Source of the DNA: Conus ventricosus
Lineage: Eukaryota > Mollusca > Gastropoda > Neogastropoda > Conidae
Length of the DNA: 64,000 nucleotides
Assembly (NCBI GenBank): GCA_018398815.1
Contig: CM031616.1
Coordinates: 36,353,023-36,417,022 of the forward strand
Reading direction: 5' to 3'
The notes under the pieces were generated by a model. It was given only the letters and a program-made list of their open reading frames with translations, ran no database searches and was not told the DNA's origin. Positions 1 to 10,866 of this stretch are shown in pieces. Positions within the stretch are counted from its first letter, which is position 1. Each line of letters opens with the position of its first letter. Position numbers and translations under genes: made by a program.

Positions 1-837
1 GGTGGATTGATAATAATGGTAAGGGGAAAGAAGGGGGGGGGGGGGGGGGGGGGGAGAAACTGAGGGGAAAAAAAAGGGGGGGGGGGGGGAATTTAAGGGG
101 AAGGATAAAACAAAATTAAGATTAAATAGATGGAGGGTTGCTGTAACTACTGTATGAAGTGAGTGAAGGGGATGTGGTGGTGGTGTATGTATGTGTGTGT
201 TGGTAGGGGATATTGCCAACTGATGTGGAAGTGGTGGGTATGTATGTTTGGTTATTGTTGGATATTGATGCCTTGGGGTGTAGTGTGCCCAGTAATACAT
301 GATCTTATAATTCAACTTTTTTAAAAAATTATATTTTGCAAGCATACAAAGCCCCACAGCGGCAAAACAAAAAACATACAAACCCAGCAAAAAGTGGTTT
401 TAGTGTTTACAAAGCACCGGTGTAAATATTTGGTAGTGAATTTATAACCCACAATTGTTGTTTTACATGATTATAATCCATGTATCCAAATTTCTGGGGT
501 ACAGTACAATCCAGGAATCAAGGGACACAATTTTGTTTTCTTAGGTAGGTTCACTAATATGCCCACTGCTCTTTCAATTCTTGACATATATCTTAGATAC
601 TTGGGAAATTTTCTCATTATATGTTTGGCTACAGCCAGATATCACAATAGTTTGATTTTGTTTGTTTTGTTTGTAATGAGTAGACCAAAAATATATAATG
701 ATGAATGTTTTGTTTGAAAAACAGACACTTTCAGAACATAAAACTATAGCACTAAAATCACAATGAAATACCACAAAAACTGGTGTTAGTATCCTTTGAA
801 CTTCAGGACAAACATCTGACAATGCATAAAATGTTTA
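1..837. other. No gene seen; G-rich start then AT-rich spacer
   Basis: The first 90 bases hold two G homopolymers (33-54 and about 76-89) embedded in A/G-rich sequence, followed by G/T-rich and then AT-rich DNA. An 82-codon frame on the - strand at 574-822 has no recognisable family, splice sites or domain, and is treated as chance. No transposon end was recognised. Confidence 0.6.
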
Positions 838-980
838 GCAACTCATAGGGGACACTCCAGTCCTGGTAAAGTTCGCCCTCTTCCTCTGCCACGCCCCTCA
901 CACTGGACCCTCGCCGTTGTCCTGACCCCCCTCCCCTTCCTCGACTCCCCTCCCGACGTCTCACGAAAGGAGGGAGGGGG
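838..980 (-). pseudogene. piggyBac-like transposase N-terminal remnant, part 2
   Basis: Beyond the hAT insertion, the - strand reads RRREGSRGRGGGSGQRRG, then an acidic EEEGE and YQDWSVPYELL. A glycine/arginine-rich linker followed by a D-W motif is commonly seen between the acidic head and the core of piggyBac transposases. The frame differs from part 1, so there is at least one frameshift near the C/T-rich junction. Nothing resembling the DDD core follows below position 838, so the copy is truncated. Confidence 0.35.
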
Positions 981-986
981 CAGTCG

Positions 987-2338
987 CAGGGTTTATTTTT
1001 GTAGCGCGCCCTGCGCCAAATGACGCATTGAGTCTAAAATTGACCCATTACTTTTGCTCCTAGCGGGACATCGGGCGCATCATTTTTATATGCACGCGCG
1101 CCAGCCAAACATAAATATAAATAAATAGATTGCTACATCGTGTTTCAAAAGCAGTAGTCTTTCAACAAAACGATCAAGCAACAAAGACCCTAACTTATCT
1201 TAACCGAATGCTTTAAGAATAGATGAGTTCGTTCGGATGATTGTTAGAGGTTTATGTTCCAACCAATGAAAATTGCCGTTTTCTTTGGTTCTTGGAAAGC
1301 GGACACTTTCCTTTTCTTGGAAGAGTTTGCTGCTTTCAGTTTCAGAAAAAGTTGATTTCATATGTTCATCAAAGATGCCTCCTAAGAAAAAACCTAGACC
1401 AGAAAAGGGACAGAGGACGTTATTTGCATTCACACAAAAAACAGCGAGTAGTAGTAGGCCTCCGAGTGAAACAGAAATTTCAGTTTCCGAGTTGTCTGCT
1501 ACTTCAGATCGTGATGCACAGCCATCGACATCGAAACAACATGAACAGGCAACACGACATTTTCAAGTTGGTTGGCTCCATTCCTACCCATGGCTCAGTT
1601 ATGAGAACGGTCTTATGCACTGCAAACAGTGCAGGAAGCTGAAATTTACAAACACAATGGCTCAAGGGACAAATAACTTCCGAACGAGCACACTGACTAG
1701 ACATGTGTCTGGCAGCGATCACCAGCGAGCAATGGCAGCACCAAATGAGCAAAAGAGGATGTCAGTGGCTGCAGAAAAAGCGTTATCCAAAGAAGAGGAG
1801 GCGGTTCAAGTTGCTATGAAAGCTGTATTCTGGCTGTGTCAAGAAAGTCTGCCGCTTCATAAGTACCAGTCATTGCTGTCATTTCTTAGACTGTTAAATG
1901 TGCCCCACATTGAACACCTGCAGTGTTACCCATACTCTCTTTCACACGCACACACACACACACACACAAACACAAACGCACACACGCACACCCTCGTACA
2001 CACTTTGCTGGACACACAAATGAAGGACACATAATTAAAAAAACATCTATTTATATTTCATTGTGTATTATAGACTGAATGTAAATAATATCGGTCTTGC
2101 AAATCTGGAGCAACAGGGAGATCTACAGTGCCCTCATCTCATGCCCTCATTCTCCACACAGTCTCACAGAGTCACATCCGCCCCGCCATCTTCTCAGTTC
2201 GGACGCACTCCAATAAAACCAAACCTTTATTGTTTTTGTCACTGCCACCGATGACCCATTAATCTTCAGATTGACCCATTGATTTTTAATAGAGTGGGTC
2301 AATTGACCCATAGGAATTTTTCACAAAAATAAACCCTG
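987..2338 (+). mobile_element. hAT-like DNA transposon, 1,352 bp, 6-bp target duplication
   Basis: Both ends are visible. The left end begins CAGGGTTTATTTTTGT (987-1002), and the right end is its exact reverse complement (2,323-2,338). Flush on each side lies the direct repeat CAGTCG (981-986 and 2,339-2,344), a 6-bp target site duplication. The subterminal motif TGGGTCA or its complement occurs about five times (near 1,043, 2,250, 2,270, 2,295 and 2,305). The interior codes for the N-terminal part of a hAT-type transposase only, so this is an internally deleted copy. It is inserted inside a piggyBac-like remnant. Most hAT elements make 8-bp duplications, so 6 bp marks a subgroup or a misjudged end. 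Confidence 0.82.
1375..2034 (+). pseudogene. hAT-type transposase N-terminal fragment with TTF/BED-like zinc finger
   Basis: The frame opens upstream at 1,273, but the start at 1,375 (MPPKKKPRPEK) gives the usual basic head of this family. Then follow QRTLFAF (about residues 12-18), a Ser-rich linker, and the zinc finger: VGWLHSYPWL, MHCKQCRK, then a conserved STLTRHVSGSDHQRA (Cys-X2-Cys ... His-X4-His). After it comes EEAVQVAMKAVFWLCQE, typical of the ZNF862/KIAA1586-like group of hAT-derived proteins. The reading frame then runs into a (CA)n microsatellite (about 1,948-1,992) and stops. The DDE/RW core and dimerisation domain are missing. This fragment could bind DNA but cannot transpose on its own. 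Confidence 0.8.
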
Positions 2339-2344
2339 CAGTCG

Positions 2345-2687
2345 ACATAGATGGAATCGGCTCGTCACTCTCTTCGATTTGGCCCCACTTGCGCCGGTAT
2401 CACTCGGTTCGAAGTGGGGGATCAGCTTCGTCATCAGCACCAATCACTGATAACAAAGGGTGGTGTTGATTGTGATCGCTTTCTTCCTCCTCCGAATTGC
2501 TTCGTTCCACTTCTCTGAAGTCTTTGTCATCGCTTTCACGGTCTCGGATAACTTCTTGAAGCACTTCAAGAGCATTAGATCGTTTGAAAACGGCACGCGC
2601 CTGAACGAACTGTCTGCTCGACTCGCCGTCTTGAGCCGAAAATGACTCAACCGAACCTTGCCAAAGTATTATCGTCCGAACAGACAC
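2345..2687 (-). pseudogene. piggyBac-like transposase N-terminal remnant, part 1
   Basis: The - strand frame reads an acidic N-terminus (RSNALEVLQEVI, then DRESDDKDF and a run of S/E/D residues), followed by PPLRTE, an in-frame stop, and KWGQIEESDEPIPSMST up to the edge of the hAT insertion at 2,338. An acidic, low-complexity head is typical of piggyBac-derived (PGBD-type) transposases, which is the family basis. That it continues on the other side of the hAT element into a GRG-rich stretch supports this. The catalytic core is absent, so the copy is dead. The start codon is uncertain. An unrelated acidic protein is the alternative. Confidence 0.4.
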
Positions 2688-2690
2688 AAT

Positions 2691-5256
2691 CCGGTCAGTC
2701 AGCGACCCGTGAAAGGGAAGAAACCGTCCTTTAGGGTCCCTACAACCATTAAACCATTTTTTCCCTTGCCTCTCTTCTTTAAATCACCAAATTTTGATGA
2801 TGAAATTCGATGTGAGGCACAGAGCTTTCCAGAACCACCTCAAAGATTTTCAATTCCTGATGATTTGGCCAATAAACATAGGGAGGAAGGCCTGAATTTT
2901 GTTTTTTGTTTTAGTTTAAATCCTTGATGTCTTCATCCATTAATTTAGCAGAACTTGTTTGGTATCTCAGGTCTGTATCCTTTACTATGTAAAATTAGTG
3001 GAGCAACTTTTGGTAACACTCACCAAATTGTTAAAAATTAAAAGCTAAAGATAGGAATGTTTTATCGGACAGCTTATTATTTATTTACTTAAATAGAATA
3101 TGTGACTGATGAGTGATTGGATCCTGCTGCAGAGCTCTTCAGATCCTTTTAATATTAGTACCTCAACCCCTCATTAAAAAAAAAAAAACAGAAAAGAAAA
3201 AAGAGGCATGGTCAAGTGTTGGCTTCAAGTTTAACTAGTACTGTAAGCCAGTGGTTATTGTTCACAACTCTCATTTAAGCTTTGTTATTCAGGCTAAAAG
3301 TTTGCAGTTCTACTTTTTTTTTCATAGATAAAAGAAAGTTAATTGACTGCTGACTAACATTTTTAGTAGATGTTTTTGTTGGAGGTTCAGGATGGGAGGA
3401 ATTGAGTAGGGAAGGTGACTTTAGGTTTTAGTTACTTCAATTACAGAAGTCATAAAGCACGACATAGTATTAGGAGGAATAACATGGTTCCCATTGACAT
3501 CACAATTCTCTTACGACAGCTCGCAAGTATGCTGTTTTTGTTTGTTTGTTTGTTGTGTTGTTTTTTTTACAAATCTTTTTGCTTTTTTTTTTTTTATGTG
3601 TGTGTTTATACAGCAGATGGATTTAATAGTAATAACACTGCATTAAGAATACCAAATGTGAACAATTCTTCAGTGGTCAGCAGGTCAAAGAGAGGTTGCT
3701 TTAGGCCTGTGTCACACGTCACTGTTTAATGTAAAAATGTACTAAAATGCCCATGGCAAAGAAGCGCACATGATTTACAGAGCAATGACGGACTGAGAAT
3801 TTCAACCTGTTATAATTCTTCAGCACAGCTGTGCATTTGATGGATAAAATTCCCATCTGATGTATGAAATTGAGGCCAGTGTGTCACTAGAACACATATC
3901 AATGTACAGTGACACAATAAATATTGAATAATATATTTATAACTCTGACAGTCTTAGCAGCCCATCACATAATTTGATAGAAACATAACTTTCATCACGT
4001 TTGGAATGTTCTGTATCAGTGAACAGCTTCCTGTTGTGTGGGAACTATTCTCTACTGAAAACTAATTAGAGTCATCAAAACAGACCACCCAGTCTTTGAT
4101 TGTACCATAAGATCACATGATTCGGCCAAGCACGAAAAGCTGTGCAAACCATATAAATGAAATTTTAGCTTTTCAGAATCATCAAAATTGACAGAACATT
4201 CAGCTGCAGCTTGCTAGTGACAGTTCATTGAATGGAATAAACATTGAATAGTCAAATTCAATGGTACATGACCAGTTCAGACAATTAAAGTGGCCCCGTT
4301 ATGGACCTAAAAATGTGTTCCACACTGTGCAAGAGTAACCAACCTACATAGTTTCATCAAAGATTCCAAGAATATTCATCACACGCCTCTTCTTTGCCAC
4401 CAGGTTTCCAATGATCACGCATAGCATTAGAAACTGGAATATGGTCAAGCAAGTAAATGTTTCAACATTGACAGAAATGGCTCATGTAGTGGAAATTCTG
4501 TAATAATAATCAAAGAGGACATCTTACATATCAAGTTTCACTTTTAAAATCCTGATAGTGTGGGCATTCATTTATTAACTTTAGTTGTAGGTGCTCACAT
4601 GTATTCACTTTAGTTGATAACACTTAGCTAACGATGGAACACAATCTGAATGAATAATGTTTAGTATAAAGTACTTTAACTAAGTTCGGTGTTTCATTAA
4701 CACTGTTATTAGCACTACTGTTCTTATCTATTTGTATTTCTGTCTCATTCTCTTTCTGAGTTTCTCTGTCTTGTCTATGTGTAAACCACCCAACTAGTCA
4801 CAGCACGCTCGTGTGTATGTACTGTATGTGTGTGTGTTTTTTCTGTACATTTTCTAATCGTTAAAAAGCGTGGCCCCCTAAACATTTTTGGGAGAAAATT
4901 TGGAAACAAGTTTTTTGCTCAGAGGTTGACCCCCTACTTTATCACTGTGTCACACGATGAAATAGCGAGATCAGGTAGATGCCAAATGTCACATGTTTTA
5001 GCTGTTGTACTGCATCACTGACTGCTCAGCTGGTGGGTAATATTCATTAACAGTGAGTGAGTTCAGTGTGCTTTTTTTTCTTTTTAAAAAGAAAAGGCTT
5101 TTTTCTTTCAATTTTCATTATTAGCTTCACAACACTGTTGTGACAGCAACAACATGACTGAGACTTATATTAGAATAATAGAAATCATGGGCTTGCCAAG
5201 TTTGGTTAGTATGACAACAGCAAAAAGAAAAGGAAAAAAGAGTGTAAAAAAGAAAG
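2691..5256. other. Gene-free spacer
   Basis: This is AT-rich DNA with short A and T runs (3,175-3,190; 3,556-3,595). The open frames here (89 codons at 2,658-2,927 and 104 codons at 3,415-3,729 on +) carry no motif and are T-rich or low-complexity. No exon with convincing splice sites and no repeat with recognisable ends was found. Confidence 0.5.
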
Positions 5257-6247
5257 CAGGGCTGAGATTTAGCAAGCCAGGCTAAGGAGCCAGCCGGGCT
5301 CCTAACCTGGGAGGTTGAGGTTGCCAGAAAATTTTTCAGGTTGCCAGACCCTTTCATTGAAAATGCAGTCCTATTTTAAATTTGTAGCTTATACACACGC
5401 TTATTTTCAACAACAACAATAACACTGTTTCTGCTCATTAATTTTGGAAAACAAATTTATTTTCAGTTGTCATTGATATTGCCACCCAGGTATATCATAA
5501 CTGACAAAGAAAAAGAGATCTTTTATATCCAAAAGCATTTGACTAGTAGAAGTAAAAAGCGTCATGACAAGATTTGTCCCCGTTTTGTACCTGAAGCACC
5601 TTCAGTCTACAGTCTGCCAAGGGCCAGATCATCATCATCATCATCCTCAATGTTGAAAAAGGTGAAGCAGCTTGGGTCTGCCTTCCTCAGGCCAGCAAAG
5701 TCATCACCATCTAACCCAGCACTGAGACTCTGCTGCTGCTGTTTGTAAGTCGTCATCCATTTTCGGCAGGGTGCACAGTGCATCTCCTTCTTGTCGGCAT
5801 CGTACACAAGCCATGCTCTCTCCTCCCCTGTTTCTGTCCTCTTCCATCCTGGCACCCACTTTCGATCTCTCTTCTCTTCTTCATATTCCTTATTCTGCTT
5901 CTTTTTTTCTTCTTCTGACTTAGTTTTTTTTTTGCTGGAGGCTCAGAGACACCGGTTAAAAAGCGCCACATGACCACCGACTGAACAAGTAAGCGGAAGA
6001 GCGGAAATGGCAAGTCTCGCGCGACTCTGAACCTGGGCCTGGAAAGCCCCAGCACGGCAGTGATGAAAGATGGCAGTCGGCAGGCGCGTGTTTGTTTTTA
6101 CAGGGCATGTCGTTTGTGTTACAGGTACAGAATCACTGGCGGTGATTTTTAGGTCGCCAGCCGGGCGAATGGTACTGTAAATTGAGTTCGCCCGACTCCA
6201 ATTTTAGGGGCCATTGGCGAGTTGGCGAACGTTAAAGCTCAGCCCTG
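5257..6247 (-). mobile_element. hAT-like DNA transposon, 991 bp, 6-bp target duplication
   Basis: The left end reads CAGGGCTGAGATTTA (from 5,257). The reverse complement of the right end (to 6,247) reads CAGGGCTGAGCTTTA, so 14 of 15 bases match. The direct repeat AGAAAG lies flush on both sides (5,251-5,256 and 6,248-6,253), a perfect 6-bp target duplication. A subterminal GCCAGCCGGGC motif occurs on both sides (about 5,291 and 6,155). The interior carries the N-terminal part of a transposase on the - strand. Size, ends and duplication length parallel the element at 987-2,338, although the end sequences differ, so it is a separate family of the same group. Confidence 0.82.
5607..5971 (-). pseudogene. 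Frameshifted hAT transposase N-terminal fragment
   Basis: On the - strand a start at 5,971 gives MWRFLTG then EPPAKKK. The reading continues in another frame as a K/E-rich stretch into WVPGWKRTETGEERAWLVYD and MHCAPCRKW, a Cys-X2-Cys half of a TTF/BED-like zinc finger as in ZNF862/KIAA1586-like hAT proteins. The shift falls at or just after a nine-A homopolymer near 5,930. After the finger come a polyglutamine stretch and a run of aspartates (DDDDDD), then a stop at 5,607. No catalytic core follows. The second His pair of the finger is not evident, so DNA binding may also be lost. Confidence 0.7.
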
Positions 6248-6289
6248 AGAAAGGTCAGTTTGACTTAAAACAGATATGGAATATGTAAC

Positions 6290-6380
6290 TAAAAGGTGAT
6301 TGTAGTCACCTTTCCTCAGAGTCATAGGATGATGGCTACTGTATCTGAAATACGGCCAAACTACACAGGGTTACTATCTA
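6290..6380 (-). repeat. 3' LTR of the Ty3/gypsy element (91 bp)
   Basis: In element sense it starts TAGATAGTAACCC and ends CTTTTA. It aligns end to end with the 96-bp copy at 10,867-10,962. Its inner edge stops exactly where the polypurine tract begins, and its outer edge abuts the GTAAC duplication. This supports the boundaries independently of sequence similarity. The termini are TA...TA instead of the usual TG...CA. Confidence 0.8.
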
Positions 6381-6392
6381 ACTCCCTCCCCC
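6381..6392 (-). promoter_or_regulatory. Polypurine tract next to the 3' LTR
   Basis: In element sense the bases GGGGGAGGGAGT lie directly against the 3' LTR. Purine tracts at this place prime plus-strand DNA synthesis in LTR retrotransposons. A second similar tract (GGGAAGGGGAGAGA) sits about 140 bp further inside, at roughly 6,521-6,534, within a partly duplicated block. Confidence 0.6.
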
Positions 6393-6589
6393 AGGGGTAA
6401 GTTTTAATGGGTACGATTAATACTGAAACAAAATCTATACTTGTCCAACCCTTCTTATAACTTCCATGAAAACTAAATATAACTGTGCAAAATGAAAACA
6501 CAATGATAATATTGTCCACTGTCTCTCCCCTTCCCTAGGGGCAAGTGTAATGGGCGCAGAAAGACTAAAAAGATTAATGTCGCTGTTGC

Positions 6590-8240
6590 CCAGTGTTTCG
6601 GCGCTTAGAAAATGTTATTCTGCAAGAGGCACCCCACGCCTGGAGGTACCAGGTGCGGACAGCTCCTTCATGCCTGGCTGGTTGAAGGGTAATAGTCGGG
6701 CGAGGGCCCAGGGTACTCGTCTCTTTGTCGGTGAAGATGGTGCCACACCAGAGTCCTTATGGGTCAGGCTGCCATCTATTGGGGTACATCATGTCCCAGT
6801 CCAAGGCTGCAGGGTGTGTGGATTGGGGGAGGCTGGAACAGGTGAGGCCGGAGCAGGTGTCGGTGGCTGCTGTGTGTCGGCTGTTGTTGGCAGGGCGTCC
6901 GGAGCGGAGGCCACACGTGGGGGTGCCACTAGCGGTGGCAATGGGGGCTCAGGGGATGTGGGTCGGACATCAGGTGAGGTGACTGGTGGGGTGTAATGGG
7001 TGTGGGGAAATGGATGCACGTTGTGGTGAAACGGGATGAACTTCCGCAGGTGTTGGCGATTCCGGATGGTGACTCACCCTGACCCATCAACACGGATAAC
7101 CTCCACCACAATGCCAGTGCGTTCCCACCGTCTAGGGTAGTTGCCACGCAGGTTTTGCAGGTATACGTGATCGCCTGCCGTGAGAGGAGGGAGGTGATGT
7201 GTGTGTTCACTCCAGCGTTCATGCTCCAAGAGTGTCTCTTCGCCAGGGCAGCTTCCCTCTGGGTCATGAGGTCCTTCCAGGCTTCATGGGGTGTGTATCT
7301 GCCCAGCGGATGGGGGATTGCGTCATGCATGGGTCTGCCAAAAGAACCATTGCAGGGGATGTTCTGGTCTCGGGATCGATAGTGTTCTGTAAATAAGAAT
7401 GGCTCTCTGGAATTTGTCCACATCCAAAGAACAGTTGGGCCGATGTTGTCCACAAGCATGCGTTTTACAGTTTTCACAGCCAATTCAGCCGGCAGTTAGC
7501 ATGAGGAAAGCCAAACAGAAGTGATCCTGTGATGACTCCCCAGGATTTCAGGAACTCTGTGTTTTGCCTGAAGTGAACTGGGGTCCTCCATCGCTGGTGA
7601 GTTCCTCTGGGATTCCAAAAGTGGCAAATGTTTCTCGAAGGCGTCGGATGAGGCCATCAGCTCCAGATTCGGACCTGTAGACCATTGGCCAATGGGAGTA
7701 CCTGTCCACAATGACAACGTTAGTCTGTGTGTTTGTATGTGAAGTAGTCACTGCAAACCATCTGGAACGGGTAATCTGGTAGCCTGTTGTCTGATGATGG
7801 CTGCATGGATTGGATTTCGCCATGCGACGACAGTGGGTGCTCTCCTCTCAGACACGGGTGATATCAACAGTGATGTTCGGCCAATAAACAGAGTCCTGTG
7901 CTCAGGTACACATGATGTTGATGCCCTGGTGTGCTGCATGGAGGGACTGCAGGATGGTAGGGCGGAGAGAGGGTGGGATGACGACCCTCTGGCCCATCAG
8001 AACAACACCGTCAACAACACAGAGGCTGCTACTGAACCTGTGGAAGGGAGGCAGAGAAGCTGGGACCTGTCTGCAGTTGGATGGGAAGCCCTCTTCAATG
8101 AGCTGGACGAGCTGCGAAAGGTGGGGTCGGAAGCTGTGGCCTCCTGCACCATGTCCCATGTAACAACTTGGCGACTGTCCAGGGCACAAAGGGCGACAGC
8201 TGCAGCTCTGATTATGGAGGGGTCATTTGCTCCATGCATG
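6590..8240 (-). pseudogene. Ty3/gypsy integrase region with proline-rich tail (broken)
   Basis: The integrase catalytic core is clear on the - strand around 7,823-7,440. VVIVDRYSHWP gives the first Asp, ELTSDGGPQF the second Asp, and AELAVKTVKR the Glu, so all three DDE residues remain, but in different frames. Upstream (about 8,240-7,900) is the zinc-binding region, with LHAAHQGIN recognisable. Downstream, MHDAIPHPLGRYTPHEAW and MTQREAALAKRH are the usual C-terminal part, followed by a proline-rich tail (about 6,790-7,020) that runs toward the 3' LTR. In life the protein inserts the cDNA copy into the host genome in the nucleus. Confidence 0.85.
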
Positions 8241-8290
8241 CTGTCACCGTCTCTGAGGTGTTTCAGGGCTTCCTGGTGAAAGGAAACAGT

Positions 8291-9540
8291 TCAGTTCCGA
8301 AGGGTCACCGCCCAAGCCGGGTGCCTCAGACTGATCAGCTGGGTGTCTGGAAGGGGCATCGAGGCCCAGGTTCTTCTTGCCTGACACGTACACCACTTAA
8401 CTTTGAATCGGTATGGTAGGGTTTTCTCTTTAAGGTTTAAGAGACGTCTGTTGTGGATGTCTGCAAGAGATCGATCATTCAAGATTTGTAGAAGCGGTTT
8501 GTGGTCCTTGGCAACAAAGAGGTAGTGCATCCTAAGATGTAATAGCGTGTCTGGTGGAGGGCGTATGCGACTGCGAGCGCCTCGCCTTCAATGGGAGCAT
8601 AGCGGCTCTCAGCAGGTGTGGTGAATCTGCTGCCGACCAGACACAGCTTCCATCCATCACGACAGCATTTTGGGGTGGTAAGCGCACAACAGCAGTGTTT
8701 TTGGAGTAGGAAGAAGCCAATGCCATCATTGGACCAGTCTATGGCGAGGCAGGTGGGGCATGGAGGGTCAGACTTAAGAGTCTCACTCCTTCCTTCATCT
8801 CGTTGATGATGACCCCCTTAGGACTGCTGAAGAGCCGATCGAGTTCCTCCGTCCATCGAAATGGGGTTGAAGGCTTCAACAACTGGCGAAAGGGTTTCAT
8901 CTGTTTTCGCTATGGAGAAGGCGTAAGCTCCCTGGTCACCAAGCCAAACCACCCTCTGGTGCCTGAAATGTCTGAGGGGGTTGGGAACTTGGGGCTTGGG
9001 CAGATGTTCGTGGAGGTGATAGTGAGCCCCACAAACTGCACAGTGTCTTGGGCAAACTGGAATTTCTTGGGGTTGAGTGTGATCCCATTGCGAGCACACA
9101 GGTCTAGCCAGTTGCAAGCTTGGATGAAAGCAGACTCAGTCAATCAATGTCCGGTGACCACATGCAGGTATCATCCACACATTTGACCTTGTCAGGGAAG
9201 TCGGCTATGATGGCATCAAAACGCTGTGTGTAGCCATCGCCGCTGGCAAGGAGCCTTGGGGTGCAACTTTGTAACGGAAATGACCCCATGGAGTGATGAA
9301 GGGATATGGCAGTCCTGCCCGAATGGGGATTGAGTGGTACCCATTCCATGCATCTGTCACAGTCTTTATGGTGCCTTGTGGGACACGGTCGGCGAGATGA
9401 AATGGAGTAGGAACATGATGAGTTTGCCGAACAGACTGACGGTTTTGGGGTTGGAGGTCCACTGTGCGCCGTGGAGAGCCATCCGCTTTGGCAGTCACAA
9501 CCATCCGAGAGCACCAAGTAACAAGGGTGTTGGGGTCAAC
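8291..9540 (-). pseudogene. Ty3/gypsy reverse transcriptase and RNase H (broken)
   Basis: The reverse transcriptase starts near 9,504 with VVTAKADGSPRRTVDLQPQN, followed by DAWNGYHSIPI and HFRYKVAPQG. These are standard palm/finger blocks of Ty3/gypsy enzymes. The active-site box reads CVDD (near 9,160) in a neighbouring frame. Near 8,530-8,390 lies the RNase H/connection segment KDHKPLLQILNDRS. At least three frame changes separate these blocks. I could not find a protease motif between the gag zinc knuckle and the reverse transcriptase (about 9,540-9,880), so that part may be deleted or decayed. Confidence 0.85.
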
Positions 9541-9896
9541 ATACCTTTTTGACAGTGAGTGAGAGAAAAGTGTCTAATTGTTGAAACAGCTTCTGTCTGA
9601 GAAACGCACCTCAAGAAGGAACGGTGAATAACTCGTGCCATTTTGACAGATAACACCTCGCCACTGACTACCTCTCACTGTCAGGTGCTTACTGTCTTTG
9701 TTGAAGAGTCACAGTTGCTGGAGGCCATGCATAGCTGATCAAACATGAAGGCGTTATCATCGAAGTCGGGCCCTTGTGATGGCCTTGAGTCATTTGGGTG
9801 TTGATTTGAAGTCCGGCTTTTCTGCCCCCCACCACGAGGGCACACTCTGGAGGTTCTGTCTCTATGACCCCAGGTGCCACAGCTGGAGCATTTGCT

Positions 9897-10802
9897 GCAG
9901 GATTTAGTGAAGTGACCCTTTACAGCACATTTGCCGCAGGTGAATGTGATGTCCAGGCCTCACAGAGTTTCGATCTCGTGCGACAATAATTTTTTTGCCC
10001 GTGTCCAGGACTGCCACATGCCCAACGTGGTCGGTGGAGTGGTAGTCTTGATGAGGTGGTAGCCTTTCTTTGTCACCAATTGCTGCTATGGCACCTCCAA
10101 CTGCGCTTCTCGTTGCTTTGCCCACCTCTTTCTATGCCACATAGCTGACAATCTCATCCAAAGTCCTATCAGTTTTGGGGGCCCCAAGGAGGTCTGACAA
10201 GATTTCAGGATCAGCAATGCCGCGAATGAGGTGGTCTTTGATGATCTTATCGCTAGACTCAAAGATGTGGTCGCAGTCCCGTTCTCGACATGGTGCGGTG
10301 TACTGGCACAGGGATGCTTGACCTCTGTGTCAGGCAAGGAATGTCCGGATTCCTGTGCCTGGCAACTGGGTCGTTTTACTGAGACGTGTGCGATGGACTG
10401 GAGTGCTTTCATCCTTCACAGCAAGTCGTTTGATTGCGGCCAAGAGGTCAGCTTCTGCCATGCAACGTTGCCACAAATATCACGCATGAGGTCAGTGCGC
10501 AAATCAGAGTCACAGCTGTAGAACAGCGCTGTGGCAATCATGGCATCACTGATAGCCATGCTGACTTTCTACATACTCCATTGTCGGGTGAAAACAGACC
10601 ACTGATCAGGATCACAGCCAGCGGCTATTGAGGGCGGTTCTAGCTTCAGCTTAGGTTGTGGATTTGGTTGGGTTGGGTCTAGGGCGGTGTGCGCTGTGGC
10701 ATTGTGCATCTGCAGAGCCATGTTAAGTGCCGCCACAAAGGCCTCTCCAAGGTCTCGAGATTGCCAGTCACACCCTTCAACTGGACATTGTAAACGTGGC
10801 AT
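9897..10802 (-). pseudogene. Ty3/gypsy gag with N-terminal Cys/His motif and zinc knuckle (broken)
   Basis: The likely start is at 10,802 (MPRLQCPVEGCDW), 65 bases inside the 5' LTR. The first 40 residues hold a C2H2-like pattern (CPVEGC ... H ... H). A conserved gag core follows (HLIRGIADPEILSDLLGAP), then an in-frame TAG near 10,138, and further on a CX2CX4HX4C zinc knuckle (9,938 down to 9,897). Knuckles of this kind bind the element RNA in the capsid. The gag is interrupted by at least one stop and one frame change near 10,400-10,560. Confidence 0.8.
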
Positions 10803-10866
10803 GTTGGTGGAGGTGTCGCAGGTGATGCAGAGCTGGAGTTTGATCAAGTCGAGACAGTGGCCGTCA

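Noticed and set aside
6550..8279. Several + strand frames of 60-161 codons
   Set aside because: They are the opposite strand of the Ty3/gypsy integrase region, whose - strand readings show recognised domains.
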